Positions 7,204-17,700 of a DNA stretch of 64,000 nucleotides are shown here, in pieces. Source of the stretch: a virus. Under the pieces are notes generated by a model. The model worked only from the letters and a program-made list of their open reading frames with translations, did not search any database and was not told the DNA's origin. The stretch is taken from positions 62,001-126,000 of IMG/VR virus record IMGVR_UViG_3300008954_000005; one strand, 5' to 3'. The translations under genes and the position numbers were made by a program. Position 1 is the stretch's first letter. Each line of letters opens with the position of its first letter.

Positions 7204-8857
7204 AACGCATCTTCCCTGTTGTGTTGTCTCTATACTTATAGATAAATTTAGTAGGCTTTTTAAAGGCTGTGTAGAAGTCCTTCTGCTGCTTGAACTTTCG
7301 CCCAGCAACTCCGTACATCCATTCGTCTGTGGTTTGGGGGGTCTTCTTACCCATCGCTCGACCAATAAATCCTGGTCTAGCTGCCTTGGGCACAGTACTT
7401 CTGTACCGTCGAACATCTACCGCCCGGTTCTCAACGGCACGGTGTTGCTGCCCACCGAGTCTACGGGCACGGGCTTCCGCCTGAAGAATCCGTTGCGGGT
7501 TGAAGTGCCCGTCCAACGCGTAAAACGCAGTAGAGTTCTTCAGGTCGAGGCCTTCCGCACCAGCACCGCTTAGGATGATTACTTTCTTCTTGCCTGCTTG
7601 GTAGTCCTTCACTCCCTGTTGTCTTGTCAGGGCAGTGACCTTGTTCTCACCAACGGTTGTTCCTTTGCCAACAAACACGGCATGATCGATACCGCGAGCT
7701 TTTAGGCCAGCAGATAGGACGTCCACACCACCACGTACCAAGTTGCTGTACAGGACAACCTTGTTGTCGGGCTTCTCTGTGAGATGCTGCGCCGTGTCAT
7801 CCAGTACCTTTTTAGCCTTTGGTGTCTGCTGAGCGGATTGCGCTGCAGTCACGTCTGATCTTCCGGTGTGCACAGAGTTAGCAACCTGTCGAGCCGCCGC
7901 GATCTGGGCGAAGATGAACTTCGCATCCTTGACGGTGATGTTCTTGTCTCTACGCATAAGCATCTCTTTAATCGCTGGATGCTTATCCAGAGCTAGCTGG
8001 TATAGATCGTACTGTGCGGGGGACATCTCCACGTCCACATTCCGCACATCCTTCCGGGGCATCGTTTTGCCCTTAAGATCACCCGTCTCAATGTAGTCTA
8101 TTCTCGGTTGTGTCCGGGCCTTTAGCTCCTCAACCCGCTGGTAGCCGCGAATCTTCTTCTTCCCACCACCAAAACCCTTTGCTGTCCCAACAGTCTTGGT
8201 GAACCTTCGTCTGAATTGCTGGGGCGTCATCTCTCGGTTGTTCTCGGAGATGGTCATCAACGAGGCAATTTCAGAAGGGCGGTTGTTGATCAAAGAGGCT
8301 GTCAGCCCCATGAAGTTGACCGCGTACCTTCGAGCCTCTACTGCCGCTTTAAACGTTGATGCGGATTCATTTCTAGTCTTGTGGAACTCATCTAAAATCA
8401 GAGTGTCAGCCCCGGTTCGCTCCATGAACCCTTTTGGGTCCTTCCGAAACTGGGCGTAGCTTATGATTGTGTAATCAGCGTTGCCCTCGCTACCTGGGCG
8501 TACGTAGCCGTCCTTCTTCCGAACTTCAGCAGGCGAGCCAACAATCTGAACGCTGCTAGTGGTGAACTTTCGAACACCGCCATCCGCAAAGTTGGCCCGT
8601 AAGCCAGAGGGAACAACTACTAGCGCCTTCTTTGCTTTCCCATCGTGACGTAGCTTCTCAAATCCGTAAATGCTTGTAGCGGTTTTCCCCGTGCCCATCT
8701 CGTGGGCGAGAATCATTTTTCCCTTATTTGCGTACAGACGCTCTATCGCTTTTGCTTGGTGCTCATACGGTTTAAACCACTCTTTAAGCGCGGGAATACC
8801 CGTACCGTGTTGCACTTCCTGAGCGACCTCGGCGGCGCATTTAAGGAAAAACCTCAC
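7070..8857 (-). CDS. SNF2/SF2-type DNA helicase-translocase
   Basis: A 595-residue superfamily 2 ATPase with SNF2-like layout, expected to move along double-stranded DNA using ATP. Motif I is AHEMGTGKTA with Lys58. Motif II is DEFH (156-159). Motif III is GLTAS (184-188). The second RecA-like lobe holds VVLYSNLVRGGVDVL, the motif V region LSGAGAEGLDL and the motif VI-like QAEARARRLG. The C-terminal ~80 residues are basic and partly disordered. It sits among virion genes rather than in the replication block, which suggests a role in packaging, in DNA delivery or inside the particle. Its end overlaps the small Cys gene. Helicase class is secure; the biological role is inferred from context. Confidence 0.87.
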   Translation of the reverse strand: MRFFLKCAAEVAQEVQHGTGIPALKEWFKPYEHQAKAIERLYANKGKMILAHEMGTGKTATSIYGFEKLRHDGKAKKALVVVPSGLRANFADGGVRKFTTSSVQIVGSPAEVRKKDGYVRPGSEGNADYTIISYAQFRKDPKGFMERTGADTLILDEFHKTRNESASTFKAAVEARRYAVNFMGLTASLINNRPSEIASLMTISENNREMTPQQFRRRFTKTVGTAKGFGGGKKKIRGYQRVEELKARTQPRIDYIETGDLKGKTMPRKDVRNVDVEMSPAQYDLYQLALDKHPAIKEMLMRRDKNITVKDAKFIFAQIAAARQVANSVHTGRSDVTAAQSAQQTPKAKKVLDDTAQHLTEKPDNKVVLYSNLVRGGVDVLSAGLKARGIDHAVFVGKGTTVGENKVTALTRQQGVKDYQAGKKKVIILSGAGAEGLDLKNSTAFYALDGHFNPQRILQAEARARRLGGQQHRAVENRAVDVRRYRSTVPKAARPGFIGRAMGKKTPQTTDEWMYGVAGRKFKQQKDFYTAFKKPTKFIYKYRDNTTGKMRYVYPKQKAPKQGFFSKLFGGKSPSRPTPSQTSQHSATQAAVSAS

Positions 8858-9645
8858 TTCTTCTTACCACCGGACAAGGACTTGTTCGCTGCAGAAATCG
8901 CTTTGGATAGGACTAGCCCACCGAGCGCCCCTGCTGCTGCACCGCCTACACCACCCGCCATCATCTTCTTGCCGAAGATGCCTGGGTTGAACTTGTACGC
9001 CTTGCTGGTTGACTTCGCGGTAAGTTCCTTAATGATGGTATCGCCCGCACGGCTAAGCGCACCAGCCCCAGCCCCGCCCAAGGCAGCGGACATAAGAGCT
9101 TTATTCTTCTTACCCTTGCCTTTGCCGCCACCGCTTGTGAGGCCCTTCGCCATAATCAAAGCGGAAGGGATCTTATAGGAGAGCCTGCCCACCCCAAGAC
9201 CGAGGGCCTTCTTCAAAGAAGTGCCAGAAGCTTTAGCAGGGAGGCGACTAACTCGGCGTCGAATAGCTTTCGAGATTCCACCCTGCTCACCGATGCTCTC
9301 AAGCATCCCCTTCTGTACTGTGAAAGTGCTCGTAACCCCTACTAGGAGGGCCAGCCCCTTCTTGCGGTCGCTCTTCTTCTTAGACTTTAAGAGGCTAAGA
9401 CTCTTTAGGTATAGGGGAGCAGTGACAATTCCGCTCATTGCCCCAATCGCACGGCCAGAGCCCCTACCAGAAATCCCCTTCATGAAGCCCTTCCGTAGGG
9501 GTACCTTCTTGGGACCTAGTTTCAACTCGATTGCTTTCTCAATCCCACCTTTTGGAAGATCTCCCAAAACGGACTTAGCAAGAAAAAAGGGAGCGGCTTT
9601 GCCTAAGGTTGTCAGATACCCAGGGGCCTCTTGTCGTTTAGCCAT
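8854..9645 (-). CDS. Basic glycine-zipper-like virion-block protein
   Basis: A 263-residue protein starting at the ATG at 9645 (MAKRQEAPGYL), chosen because AAGGAGGT lies 7-8 bases ahead; longer in-frame starts would overlap the upstream gene. It is very basic (runs such as KSKKKSDRKKG, GGKGKGKKNK). Small-residue hydrophobic segments occur near the C-terminus (AALGGAGAGALSRAG, then AGGVGGAAAGALGGLVLSKA), a glycine-zipper pattern typical of membrane-inserting or pore-like helices. It directly precedes the SNF2 helicase with a 4-base overlap. An ejected or inner-virion role is possible. No family assignment. Confidence 0.62.
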   Translation of the reverse strand: MAKRQEAPGYLTTLGKAAPFFLAKSVLGDLPKGGIEKAIELKLGPKKVPLRKGFMKGISGRGSGRAIGAMSGIVTAPLYLKSLSLLKSKKKSDRKKGLALLVGVTSTFTVQKGMLESIGEQGGISKAIRRRVSRLPAKASGTSLKKALGLGVGRLSYKIPSALIMAKGLTSGGGKGKGKKNKALMSAALGGAGAGALSRAGDTIIKELTAKSTSKAYKFNPGIFGKKMMAGGVGGAAAGALGGLVLSKAISAANKSLSGGKKK

Positions 9646-9958
9646 GTTTGGATACCTCCTTAGCAACCTTAGCGATAAGGCTTTCTGCAAGCACGTCAGA
9701 TATGCCAACAGTAATATTCTTCAATTCCCCGTACCAGCTATCTACTTCTGGCACGTACTCTGCAATCACAGACTTTTCCGGGAATTTAGACCATGCTTCT
9801 TTTATACAGGACTCAAGACAGTCAGGGAACTCGGGGTCAGCCCAAATATGAAACTTTACCCCGCTCTCGTAGATGTAGTACTCCACCCGAACACCTGGAA
9901 CCTTGGTCTTGGATTCCGTGAAAATCACGGGTTCAATTATAACGTTACTTGGGATCAT
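9638..9958 (-). CDS. Small virion-block protein, function unknown
   Basis: A 106-residue protein starting MIPSNVIIEPVIF at the ATG at 9958, with AAGGTGG about 5 bases ahead; the open frame extends to a TTG at 9985 that is less likely. It is acidic to neutral with beta-like N-terminal strands (VPGVRVEYYIYESGVKFHIWAD) and a helical end. Size and placement before a basic hydrophobic protein would suit a minor tail or neck component, but no family is recognised. Confidence 0.6.
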   Translation of the reverse strand: MIPSNVIIEPVIFTESKTKVPGVRVEYYIYESGVKFHIWADPEFPDCLESCIKEAWSKFPEKSVIAEYVPEVDSWYGELKNITVGISDVLAESLIAKVAKEVSKHG

Positions 9959-10757
9959 CAGTACCACCTTCGGTAACGTCGCCAAGCTCTTCTACGCTGG
10001 AGATTTCCCGCTTACCTAGTTTAATTGCAATGTCTCTTAGCCCGTCAATTACTTGACTGACTGCGTCACCTGTCCGGTTCATCTCCTCTGTAGCTCTAAA
10101 AATGTTCTCTGCCCACAGCTTTGCTGTCATGGCCGTTTCTTTACCGTTGGGCATTTCAGAGGTCTCGAAAAAGCGCATCGATGACTCATGGAATAGGTCA
10201 CGAATAACGTCCTGCTGAGATAGTTCTAACTTGTAGCCAAGCTTCCATAAAGCAAAAGCCTCACCACGGTTGTAGCAAGACCTGAGCATGCGCCCATTAT
10301 CATGGCCCCTCAAGTACTCATACCACTGGCTAGTGGACAGGAGCGACCGATTCCAAAAGTAATGCGCGTACATGTTCAGTACGCGCTTTGAAACAACCTG
10401 ACCGGTAAGACTCTTTATATACTCAGGGATCTGGGCAATTGGTGTATCCGCAGTAAGAAGGGCTTCGAGGACAGGGCGAACTTTTGTATTTCCAAGTATG
10501 TCCCTAGCTTGCACTGCGTACTTGTCTTCTTTAGCCAAAGACATGATGCGCTGCCTACGGACCCACTTTCGTGTGTCCGAAAAGTCCATGCGAAATGGGC
10601 TCGGCTTTGTCCGCTCTAGCTGGTTCCGTATTTCCAACAAATAATCAGAATCCGGTTCCTGCATTTCATATAGAACAGCCGCTTCGCATACCTGCTCTAT
10701 GGACAAATCCGAGAACACCAGCATGTATCTAAGCCAATACTCGTTCGGATGCTTCAT
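9945..10757 (-). CDS. Helical virion-block protein, possibly packaging-related
   Basis: A 270-residue, mostly helical and charged protein. The middle (TGQVVSKRVLNMYAHYFWNRSLLSTSQWYEYL, about residues 117-148) reads like a small DNA-binding helical domain followed by a FWN...W pattern that I associate loosely with phage packaging or small-terminase-like proteins. This is weak. It starts 5 bases after the large 656-residue virion gene stops and overlaps the next gene by 14 bases. No catalytic motif is visible. It could be the small terminase subunit missing elsewhere in the window, or an unrelated structural factor. Confidence 0.6.
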   Translation of the reverse strand: MKHPNEYWLRYMLVFSDLSIEQVCEAAVLYEMQEPDSDYLLEIRNQLERTKPSPFRMDFSDTRKWVRRQRIMSLAKEDKYAVQARDILGNTKVRPVLEALLTADTPIAQIPEYIKSLTGQVVSKRVLNMYAHYFWNRSLLSTSQWYEYLRGHDNGRMLRSCYNRGEAFALWKLGYKLELSQQDVIRDLFHESSMRFFETSEMPNGKETAMTAKLWAENIFRATEEMNRTGDAVSQVIDGLRDIAIKLGKREISSVEELGDVTEGGTDDPK

Positions 10758-10762
10758 AATAA

Positions 10763-12733
10763 TTACATAGTATTAGACCTGATCTGCAGCTTCTTAAGCC
10801 CAGTAATCGCACGCTCCATGCCAGAAAGGGATGACGCTACCGCAGGCTCAGGAATATCTGACAAACCAAGTCGAACGCCAACAAGTAGCTCAGCCAGCTT
10901 AGAGGCAGATTCCTCAAAAACAGGTAGAGCATCCAAGTATCCTTGGACGTTTTCTGGCGTAATAAAGTTAAGTGATAATACGGAGTCAACTGTCTCCGAG
11001 TTGTTTAGAACCGCAGCCTCCTTGACCAAATCCATCCTAATCACCGACGCAATTTGCGCGGCTTCGTCATTCGAGCCCAACTCAATCGTTGGCGCTAGAA
11101 TCCTACGACTAGCGACGAAAACCTCTTCTCCCTTATCAGCCGCATGAGCTAACTTAGTCATAGCTCCTTCTGAAGAATCTCCGAGAACACCCAGTACCAG
11201 AAGCGCCTCATCCAACTTCAAGAAGGCCCTCTTCTCTAGATCTTTTACCGGGGCTCCCTCAAAGCTAAATTCTGTCCCATCGCTAATGATTTTAACTTTA
11301 TTGATATAGTCGGTTCTGGCCGAAATCTTCTCAATCTGCGTGGTGTCTGACCGGTAGCTCCCGTTAAAGGTCATAGGCACAAACACACTGTCTTCGGGAA
11401 TTAGGAAATCACGCCCACCAAGGCCGACAGGAATCCGCACCGACGCCAGCTTGAGCGTTCCCCGTCCCTGTAGGGGGGTTTCGTAGATGTACGAAGTCTC
11501 CCCGTTCGCATCCGTCACCGCGTGGTTTACGGTCAATGGTTCCGAAACCTTACCTGCCGTCTTAAACACAAAGACTCCCTCCCCTATTGGGGCCGAGCCT
11601 TCGAGAGCGTTTAGGTCAAGATCCCCACAACGAACACCAGCTACCTTAGCCTGAAAAGCGGCTCCGCTAGACCCAACAACCAGACGAAGGTCGGATTCCC
11701 GCCCGTCCAGGGTGAGAACATCGGTGATCACTGCGGCTCGTCGCGCACTGCCGTACTTATCTAGGACAGAGAACACACCGGTTTCATCAATAACCTCTAG
11801 ATCTTTGGTCACCTCGATTTTAGGTAGCGCTTCAGTATTATCAGCTAATAATACGGATCCTGTCTTCACCACACTATTTCGAACCTCCCTGGGAAGGGTC
11901 GCCGCGTCCTTGTTGCGGAGCTTGTGTGTAGAAACCTCAAACCCGTTAGAGCTTGCGGTTTTAATCAGGTAGCCGCCGCCAACTTTACAGACAACCGCTG
12001 CCTCAAAATCAGAGGTTGTGGGCGCACTCTCAACGGGCTGGTTTTCTACGGAGTGTGCCAACTTGGACAACACTGATGAAAACGCGGGATTTAGATCAGC
12101 CGCATCAACAAGACGCTCACTAGCCGCAATCTTGTTGAAGAACTTCTCAACCACCTCTTTGCCCAATGACACACCAGCAAATGCAGAAGCCTGCTTAACT
12201 GACTGGTTTGGGGAAAGGGGACCACCACCACTCATACCCTCGGGCTCAGCGGGGTTAACGTTCTGGTTAGCCGACGCCCCTAGTGCTTTGGGAACAGGAG
12301 CGATGGAGTACGGACCCGCATCAAACATCGCCGCTGCAACGCGCATCTCGTTTAGGGGCAAGAACCTACCATCGGGAGTGATGAAAACGTCGTAGGAGTA
12401 CGCCTTCTTATTCTCCACAATGATCGGGATACGAACACTATTGTTCGGATCTGGCTCTGGTTGACCCTGACTAATCATCTGTCCCATCTGCTGTGTTCCC
12501 TCTGGGGGTGGAACATCGCTGGGCTGGCTGACGAGGAATACACCATACATGTATCCTTGGCTCTCATCCTGCCCTTGGACAGAGATGTTCACCTGATACT
12601 TACCCAGGTAGGGGTGCTGCTTGTACAGATGAGCGATCAACTCACTGGGGTAAGTGGACGGGTTATCCCCGAGAAGGAACTTGGCAGCTACCTTCTCGAA
12701 GTGTGGTCCTTTTAATTTTCTGGTAAGTTCCAT
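10763..12733 (-). CDS. Large virion-block protein, function unknown
   Basis: A 656-residue acidic protein. Residues 1-150 form an apparent domain (KVAAKFLLGDNPSTYPSELIAHLYKQHPYL, later YDVFITPDGRFLPLNE). A Pro/Gly/Asn linker follows near 155-180, then alternating helical and beta segments to the end. No nucleotide-binding or catalytic motif was found. Its ATG has AGGAG about 8 bases upstream and an 87-base non-coding space ahead of it, so it may begin a transcription subunit. Size and operon position suggest a structural or assembly protein. Confidence 0.62.
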   Translation of the reverse strand: MELTRKLKGPHFEKVAAKFLLGDNPSTYPSELIAHLYKQHPYLGKYQVNISVQGQDESQGYMYGVFLVSQPSDVPPPEGTQQMGQMISQGQPEPDPNNSVRIPIIVENKKAYSYDVFITPDGRFLPLNEMRVAAAMFDAGPYSIAPVPKALGASANQNVNPAEPEGMSGGGPLSPNQSVKQASAFAGVSLGKEVVEKFFNKIAASERLVDAADLNPAFSSVLSKLAHSVENQPVESAPTTSDFEAAVVCKVGGGYLIKTASSNGFEVSTHKLRNKDAATLPREVRNSVVKTGSVLLADNTEALPKIEVTKDLEVIDETGVFSVLDKYGSARRAAVITDVLTLDGRESDLRLVVGSSGAAFQAKVAGVRCGDLDLNALEGSAPIGEGVFVFKTAGKVSEPLTVNHAVTDANGETSYIYETPLQGRGTLKLASVRIPVGLGGRDFLIPEDSVFVPMTFNGSYRSDTTQIEKISARTDYINKVKIISDGTEFSFEGAPVKDLEKRAFLKLDEALLVLGVLGDSSEGAMTKLAHAADKGEEVFVASRRILAPTIELGSNDEAAQIASVIRMDLVKEAAVLNNSETVDSVLSLNFITPENVQGYLDALPVFEESASKLAELLVGVRLGLSDIPEPAVASSLSGMERAITGLKKLQIRSNTM

Positions 12734-12820
12734 GTTATATACTCCTACGACCTGTGCGATGAGCGTCGGCTTGGTCTAATAATACATTGTTAGTATCAAG
12801 TGTTGAAGGCATTAGCTACT
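12734..12820 (-). promoter_or_regulatory. Short intergenic space, possible weak promoter
   Basis: An 87-base AT-rich gap ahead of the 656-residue gene. Read on the minus strand it has TTCAAC, 17 bases, then TATTAT, which would pass as a weak sigma70-like -35/-10 pair, followed by an AGGAG ribosome site. The -35 matches poorly. The conserved CTTATACC motif found in other gaps is not clearly present. Confidence 0.25.
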
Positions 12821-13321
12821 CTAGCTCCAAGGGGTTGTGGGTACTGGACCACCGGGAGTGGTCACAGAAACCAACCCCGTCGCAGCCCATGTAAGTAGTT
12901 TCGGGTGTATTTCAGCTATTATCGGTGCGTGAGAATCACTAGCAGGGCTAGTTATCACAGTAATCACCGGTGGGGCGGGGGGAGGCGTGATGGGGATAAG
13001 CTGCCCAGCGATGCCCGGTGCAGCGTTTACTGGTATAGAGGCCAGCGCCCCAAAAGCTTGAAACCCGTTCTGCAGGGCAGTAGCGAGCGTCGCCCCGGCT
13101 GGGTCGGGGGCAACAGTGGCCCCGAACGCTGCTGCGAAAGCCGCCTTACCGGCCTCTAGCCCAACCGGTGTCCACGTCGGGTTCAAGCCGTTCTCAAAAA
13201 AGGCTTCGCCCACAACCGCCCACTCTTGTCCTGCGTGAGTACTTTCATCGCCTTCATTCATGGCGGAAACTACGCCTTCCAGGGCGTCGGTCATTGCTGA
13301 TAGGGCTGCTGCTAATGGCAT
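12821..13321 (-). CDS. Ala/Pro-rich virion-block protein, function unknown
   Basis: A 166-residue protein with a helical Ala-rich N-terminus (MPLAAALSAMTDALEGVVSAMNEG), a middle of small hydrophobic residues, and a Pro/Thr/Val-rich C-terminal part (ITPPPAPPVITVITSP, ending TTPGGPVPTTPWS). It starts one base after the baseplate-type gene stops, so it is likely co-translated and may be a small baseplate or spike-tip component. It lacks the Pro-Ala-Ala-Arg signature of PAAR tip proteins. No family recognised. Confidence 0.58.
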   Translation of the reverse strand: MPLAAALSAMTDALEGVVSAMNEGDESTHAGQEWAVVGEAFFENGLNPTWTPVGLEAGKAAFAAAFGATVAPDPAGATLATALQNGFQAFGALASIPVNAAPGIAGQLIPITPPPAPPVITVITSPASDSHAPIIAEIHPKLLTWAATGLVSVTTPGGPVPTTPWS

Positions 13322-13322
13322 T

Positions 13323-14780
13323 TTACTTTTTAGCCTTTACTGTCTTAGACGCTACATCATCTTCAAACGTAACTGTCGCGCTAGGGAGGACGGGTCCGCT
13401 AGGACCAGCCGGGGTAGCGCATGAGAACTTGCTCTCTAGCCAAGTCTTTAAATCCTGCCAACGAACCACCCCTTGTAGTTCGTCACTGTTGGTTCCCAAC
13501 TGAATATTTGCCTCTCCCTGAATAAGGACATCGCCCTTAACCTGGAAATCCATCTCTTCCAGCACCTTGAATAATACTGATTTTACTTGAGCTTCAAACT
13601 CATTAGTGTCTAATAATTCAAGGATACTCTGCTTATTTTCCTTGGTATCTTCGCTCCCACCGTCACCACCGTAAACAACCTTGATACCTTTATTAACACG
13701 CGCATATAGTGTCTGGTCTATCTCAGCGTGTATATGCCCCTTTGTGAAAACAAGTGCATCCCCTTCTCGATTTAGTTGGAAGGCGTAGCAAACGGAATCC
13801 TTGGTCTCGGTGTTCGTATCCTTCTCGGGGTCATGGTTGTAGATGGTAAGGCTGAGGATGCCCTTGGACTCTTTTCTAATACCTTTAGCTTTGTGGCTAC
13901 CCGTTAACCGTACTGGCTGATCAACTCGATCCTTGGTGGCTTTGTGCCCCAAATAACCAAACTCATGTTCAGCATCCTCCTCGGTATCTAAGACCTCTGG
14001 AGTTAAACGACCAATACGAAGCTCTACAGTGTACTTGCCTTCCTTAACGTCCTCTTGGCACAAATCTTTTATGTTGTACCGAACCATCACCGGCGTCTCT
14101 GCTGCCGCGCTCAGAGCCTTGCTCTTATCGGCCTCCTCCAACAAATCAGAAGACAAGTAGCCTAGAACCTCTGTGGGCGTTTCGCCCTCAACTAGTTGTG
14201 CGTGGCCCCATTCAATCTCTCCAACGGGGCTGTAGGCTTGGTATCTCTGGAAGTAGTCGCGTACTAAATTCTCGATGGGCAGGTAGACGCGCTGCGCTAA
14301 CCCAGTAGCGCCGATTTGTACCATCCCACCACGCCGAACAATGACATGATTACCGTCAATAGCACCCATGTAAATGTCGCCGGGTTCTAGGTTCTCCCGC
14401 ATTGCCCGGAAGTTCGGCCCAGCATCAGCGGACTCTTCAATCAATTCTGCGCTTGGGCCGTCCAACTCAGCCATGTGCTCCGGGACAACGGCTGGCTGTG
14501 CGTTTATGATGAACGAGAGGATAAAGGACGTCCCATCGGCACACTCACACACATAACAGTGTGAGTTCACTTCCGGCATCCAGTACAACCCACCAACATG
14601 ATCTTGATGACAATACCCAGCAGCAAAAGGAACATCCACCAATGCCTTATGCGTGTAAATCGTCATCAAGTCACAAGTAAACTCTTGCACGTTCACACTC
14701 TGTACCAGAGCTAGGTGCACCTTCGCGGGCCTGTCAGCAAACCCAGGAGTTTGCCCCATACCATCTTGAAATTCAGACAT
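13323..14780 (-). CDS. Baseplate/tail-spike OB-fold protein (gpV/gp5-like)
   Basis: A 485-residue protein. Residues 20-110 have the pattern of the OB-fold domain at the base of phage puncturing spikes: short beta strands VHLALVQSVNVQEFTCDLMT, VDVPFAAGYCHQDHVGGLYWMPEVNSHCYVCECADGTSFILSFI. A segment GDIYMGAIDGNHVIVRRGGMVQIGA (133-157) and a late repeat-like stretch DFQVKGDVLIQGEANIQLG (about 420-438) match beta-helical spike stems. It overlaps the RNA polymerase stop by one base (TAATG) and has GGAGG ahead of its ATG. It would act at the tail tip in host-envelope penetration. Family membership is inferred by eye. Confidence 0.58.
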   Translation of the reverse strand: MSEFQDGMGQTPGFADRPAKVHLALVQSVNVQEFTCDLMTIYTHKALVDVPFAAGYCHQDHVGGLYWMPEVNSHCYVCECADGTSFILSFIINAQPAVVPEHMAELDGPSAELIEESADAGPNFRAMRENLEPGDIYMGAIDGNHVIVRRGGMVQIGATGLAQRVYLPIENLVRDYFQRYQAYSPVGEIEWGHAQLVEGETPTEVLGYLSSDLLEEADKSKALSAAAETPVMVRYNIKDLCQEDVKEGKYTVELRIGRLTPEVLDTEEDAEHEFGYLGHKATKDRVDQPVRLTGSHKAKGIRKESKGILSLTIYNHDPEKDTNTETKDSVCYAFQLNREGDALVFTKGHIHAEIDQTLYARVNKGIKVVYGGDGGSEDTKENKQSILELLDTNEFEAQVKSVLFKVLEEMDFQVKGDVLIQGEANIQLGTNSDELQGVVRWQDLKTWLESKFSCATPAGPSGPVLPSATVTFEDDVASKTVKAKK

Positions 14781-17700
14781 TAATAAGGGCCTCCGCTATC
14801 TTTAGGCTTACCGAATTCAGCGGAATAAGCGATGCCTGGGGCGGGGTGTGTTCCGTGAAGATCAGACTCCCATCCCTCATTCGCAGCCCTAATAAAGGTT
14901 TCTTTAAGTTTTCGGTACTGAAGCCTAGCGATCCAGTCTGTACTCTGATCCAGAGGAAGTGTCTCGATACCACGGAGCATCGGCTGCACTCTGATCGGGG
15001 CTTTCATTTTGCCAGAACGATTGAGGGCAGCAGCGTGTGATAAAGAGATGTAGTCATTCTTGATAAACGAGGAGTCTCCAGGGTCAGTGACCCGCCCGAG
15101 GTTGGTTACCGCCTTGGTGACCACCTCAATGTTCCTTCGTTTAATCCCTTCGCTCTTATACACCTTGTTGATCTCGTCAGCGATGTACGCCTGGACTGTG
15201 TCTACGTTGGTCTTTGCCAATAGGTCTCGGGGCTCAATTACACCACTTGAAATCTGCTGGCCCTTCCTAACCTTGTCCCCAACACCGATACTGATCGTTC
15301 GCCCAGCCGGAACATAGATGTCCTCGTTACCAATAGAGATATCAAAACCACCGACAGGGCTCTTAGTCACCTTGCTTACCTCAGCGGTAGCTGGAGAAAG
15401 TACTGCTGCGTTAGGTAGCGTTGCGGGCATCTTCAGAAGTTGGCTAATCCGGTCAATGCCACCAACGACACCCGCAGAAGACCCGGCCACACCGCCCGTA
15501 TGGAATGTCTTCATAGACAACTGTGTGCCGCGTTCCCCCAATGCGGTTCCGGCAATAAGCCCGATATTGGTCCCCACCTCAACAGGCCTTCCACCATCCA
15601 TGAGCCCATAGCAGTGAGAACACAGCCCCTTCTTGGACTCACATTTCATAGGCGATCTAGCCACAACTTTAGAGACCTTTGAGGCCTTTAGCTTAGAAAG
15701 CAGCGCAGGGGTTATGGCCGTACCTGCGGGGACCGTGGATCCCCCAGCCTTAAAGGCTTTAGCAGTAAACCGATCAACTAAATCTGAGTCGCCAATATCT
15801 AGGGCAATCCCCCGCTTCGTACCACAATTATTCTGTGTAACTACGTAGCTAATAGCCGTGTTGGCTATTTGTTTATTCAGTGCCCCCGGAACAGATACAG
15901 ACTGTACCTTCTCAATGAGGCCCTTACGCGCACCAGATGAAGCGACCCAGTAATCAGAAGAACGCAGACCTTCGGAATATGACCTGTCTACAGGCACAGG
16001 AATAACCCGACCGCTCGCATTCTCTAGAAGCATGGGTCCGATAAGCATCTGCTGTAGCTGCGACCAAGCGGGTTTGACTCCTGCGTTGTTCATAGCTCTG
16101 AGTTTGTTTCCATCTTTGTCTAGAATCTTCTTAGCTTCTGACGACAGGTCTTCTGTCACCTTGGTATACAGGTCGATAATTTGAGCTTCGGCGGCGCTAG
16201 GAGAGATGAGCTTCATCTTCTCCTTTTTCCTGATGGCTGTTTCCTTAGCCCGCGCAACTTTCATCCTGCTATTGCGAAGCTCTGTGAGAGTGTTGAAGTC
16301 ATCCAAATCAAACGAGAACCCGGTGTCGTACGCATGACCAAAGCCAAGATTCTTTATCTTGTCTGCTGTGGCTTGGAACTCTGCGGGGCTTTTCACAGCT
16401 ACTTGGCGCAAGATGTTTTGGAGGACACCCTTCCCCATAATCAGCTTAGGGTCTGTGAGGATTTCTTCAGATTGAACCTTTTTCGGCAAGGCATTATTGA
16501 ATAATATTCTTCCCGCCGTTGTTCGTAATCCCCCAACAGACACAACATCAGTAGCTAGAATATCTCCAGCCTCTGCGGCGGCTAATGCTTCTTTAGCATC
16601 GGCAAACTTAGTTCTCGTCTTCTTCCCCATTTGGGTAAGCAGGTAGAGCCCTAACTGGCCCTCTAGGCTCGGCTGGTACATCACCCTCCCAGTAGCAGGG
16701 TTGAACAGGTTCTTTGAGGGCAGCATTTTATGCGCCTCATCGACGGCCTCTTGGGATACGGGCACAAAGATGGCCATTGTGTCCCCGTCAAAGTCAGCAT
16801 TGAACCCACCGGTCACCAGAGGGTGGATGTGGATGGACTTCTCATCGTGAAGTTTTGGCTTAAAGGCCATGATCCCAAACTTATGTAGAACTGGGTCACG
16901 CTTAAAAAGTACCGGGCGCTTGTTAACAGCAACCTCAAGGGCTCTATTCGCCAAAGAACTATTCTTCTCGATTTCTTCCCTAGCCTTGAGGGGCGTATAC
17001 CCCATGTTTACAAGCTCCTTCACCACAAAGGGCCTGTAGATCTTCATAGCCCCCTTCCTCGGAAGACCTAACTCGTCGAGGTGCAGATCCATATCGGGAA
17101 CAATGACCGACCGCATGGAGATGTCCTGCTTACGATCCAGAATTCGTTTGTGGAAAAAGCTCTGCTTTGGCGATTGACGGCCAGAGAGAATGGTGAGTAT
17201 TCCGGGGGGTCTTGCTTGACCATCCATAGTCATGGCCCCCTCTGTAGGGGTAGACACGCCCATCAAAGCATCCACAGCATTGTATAGGTCGCCCCGGAGC
17301 TTCGCGGTTGCGGACTCGGGCAAAACCCCATCGGCCTCCTTTAGCTTTTGGTTGAGCATGGCGATATCGCGGTACAACATGTTTGTACCATCGATGTTTA
17401 GATCCCCGCCCTCCATAGCGGTAATGGGCCTAAAGATAGGGGGCAGGACTGGCACATTGCTTATTCCGTACGCCTTGTCAGCGGAAAGGCCCTCCTTCTT
17501 GAGCATCAGCAGGTACTTAATCTTCTTGTTCAGCTTATCTAGCTCACCCCGTCTAGCGGTCTTTATCTGTTCCTTAGCCGAGGCAAGCTCTTCATCCACA
17601 TTTAGTGCAGCTAGGGCAGCAATGATTCCTTGAGGACCGACTATGTCTTTATGCGTTCCCGCAATAGCACTGTCGTACTCTTTCCCAGTCAGTCCCAGCA

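Noticed and set aside
12821-13321. PAAR-type spike-tip protein
   Set aside because: The position fits, but the Pro-Ala-Ala-Arg repeats and metal-binding His/Cys residues are missing.
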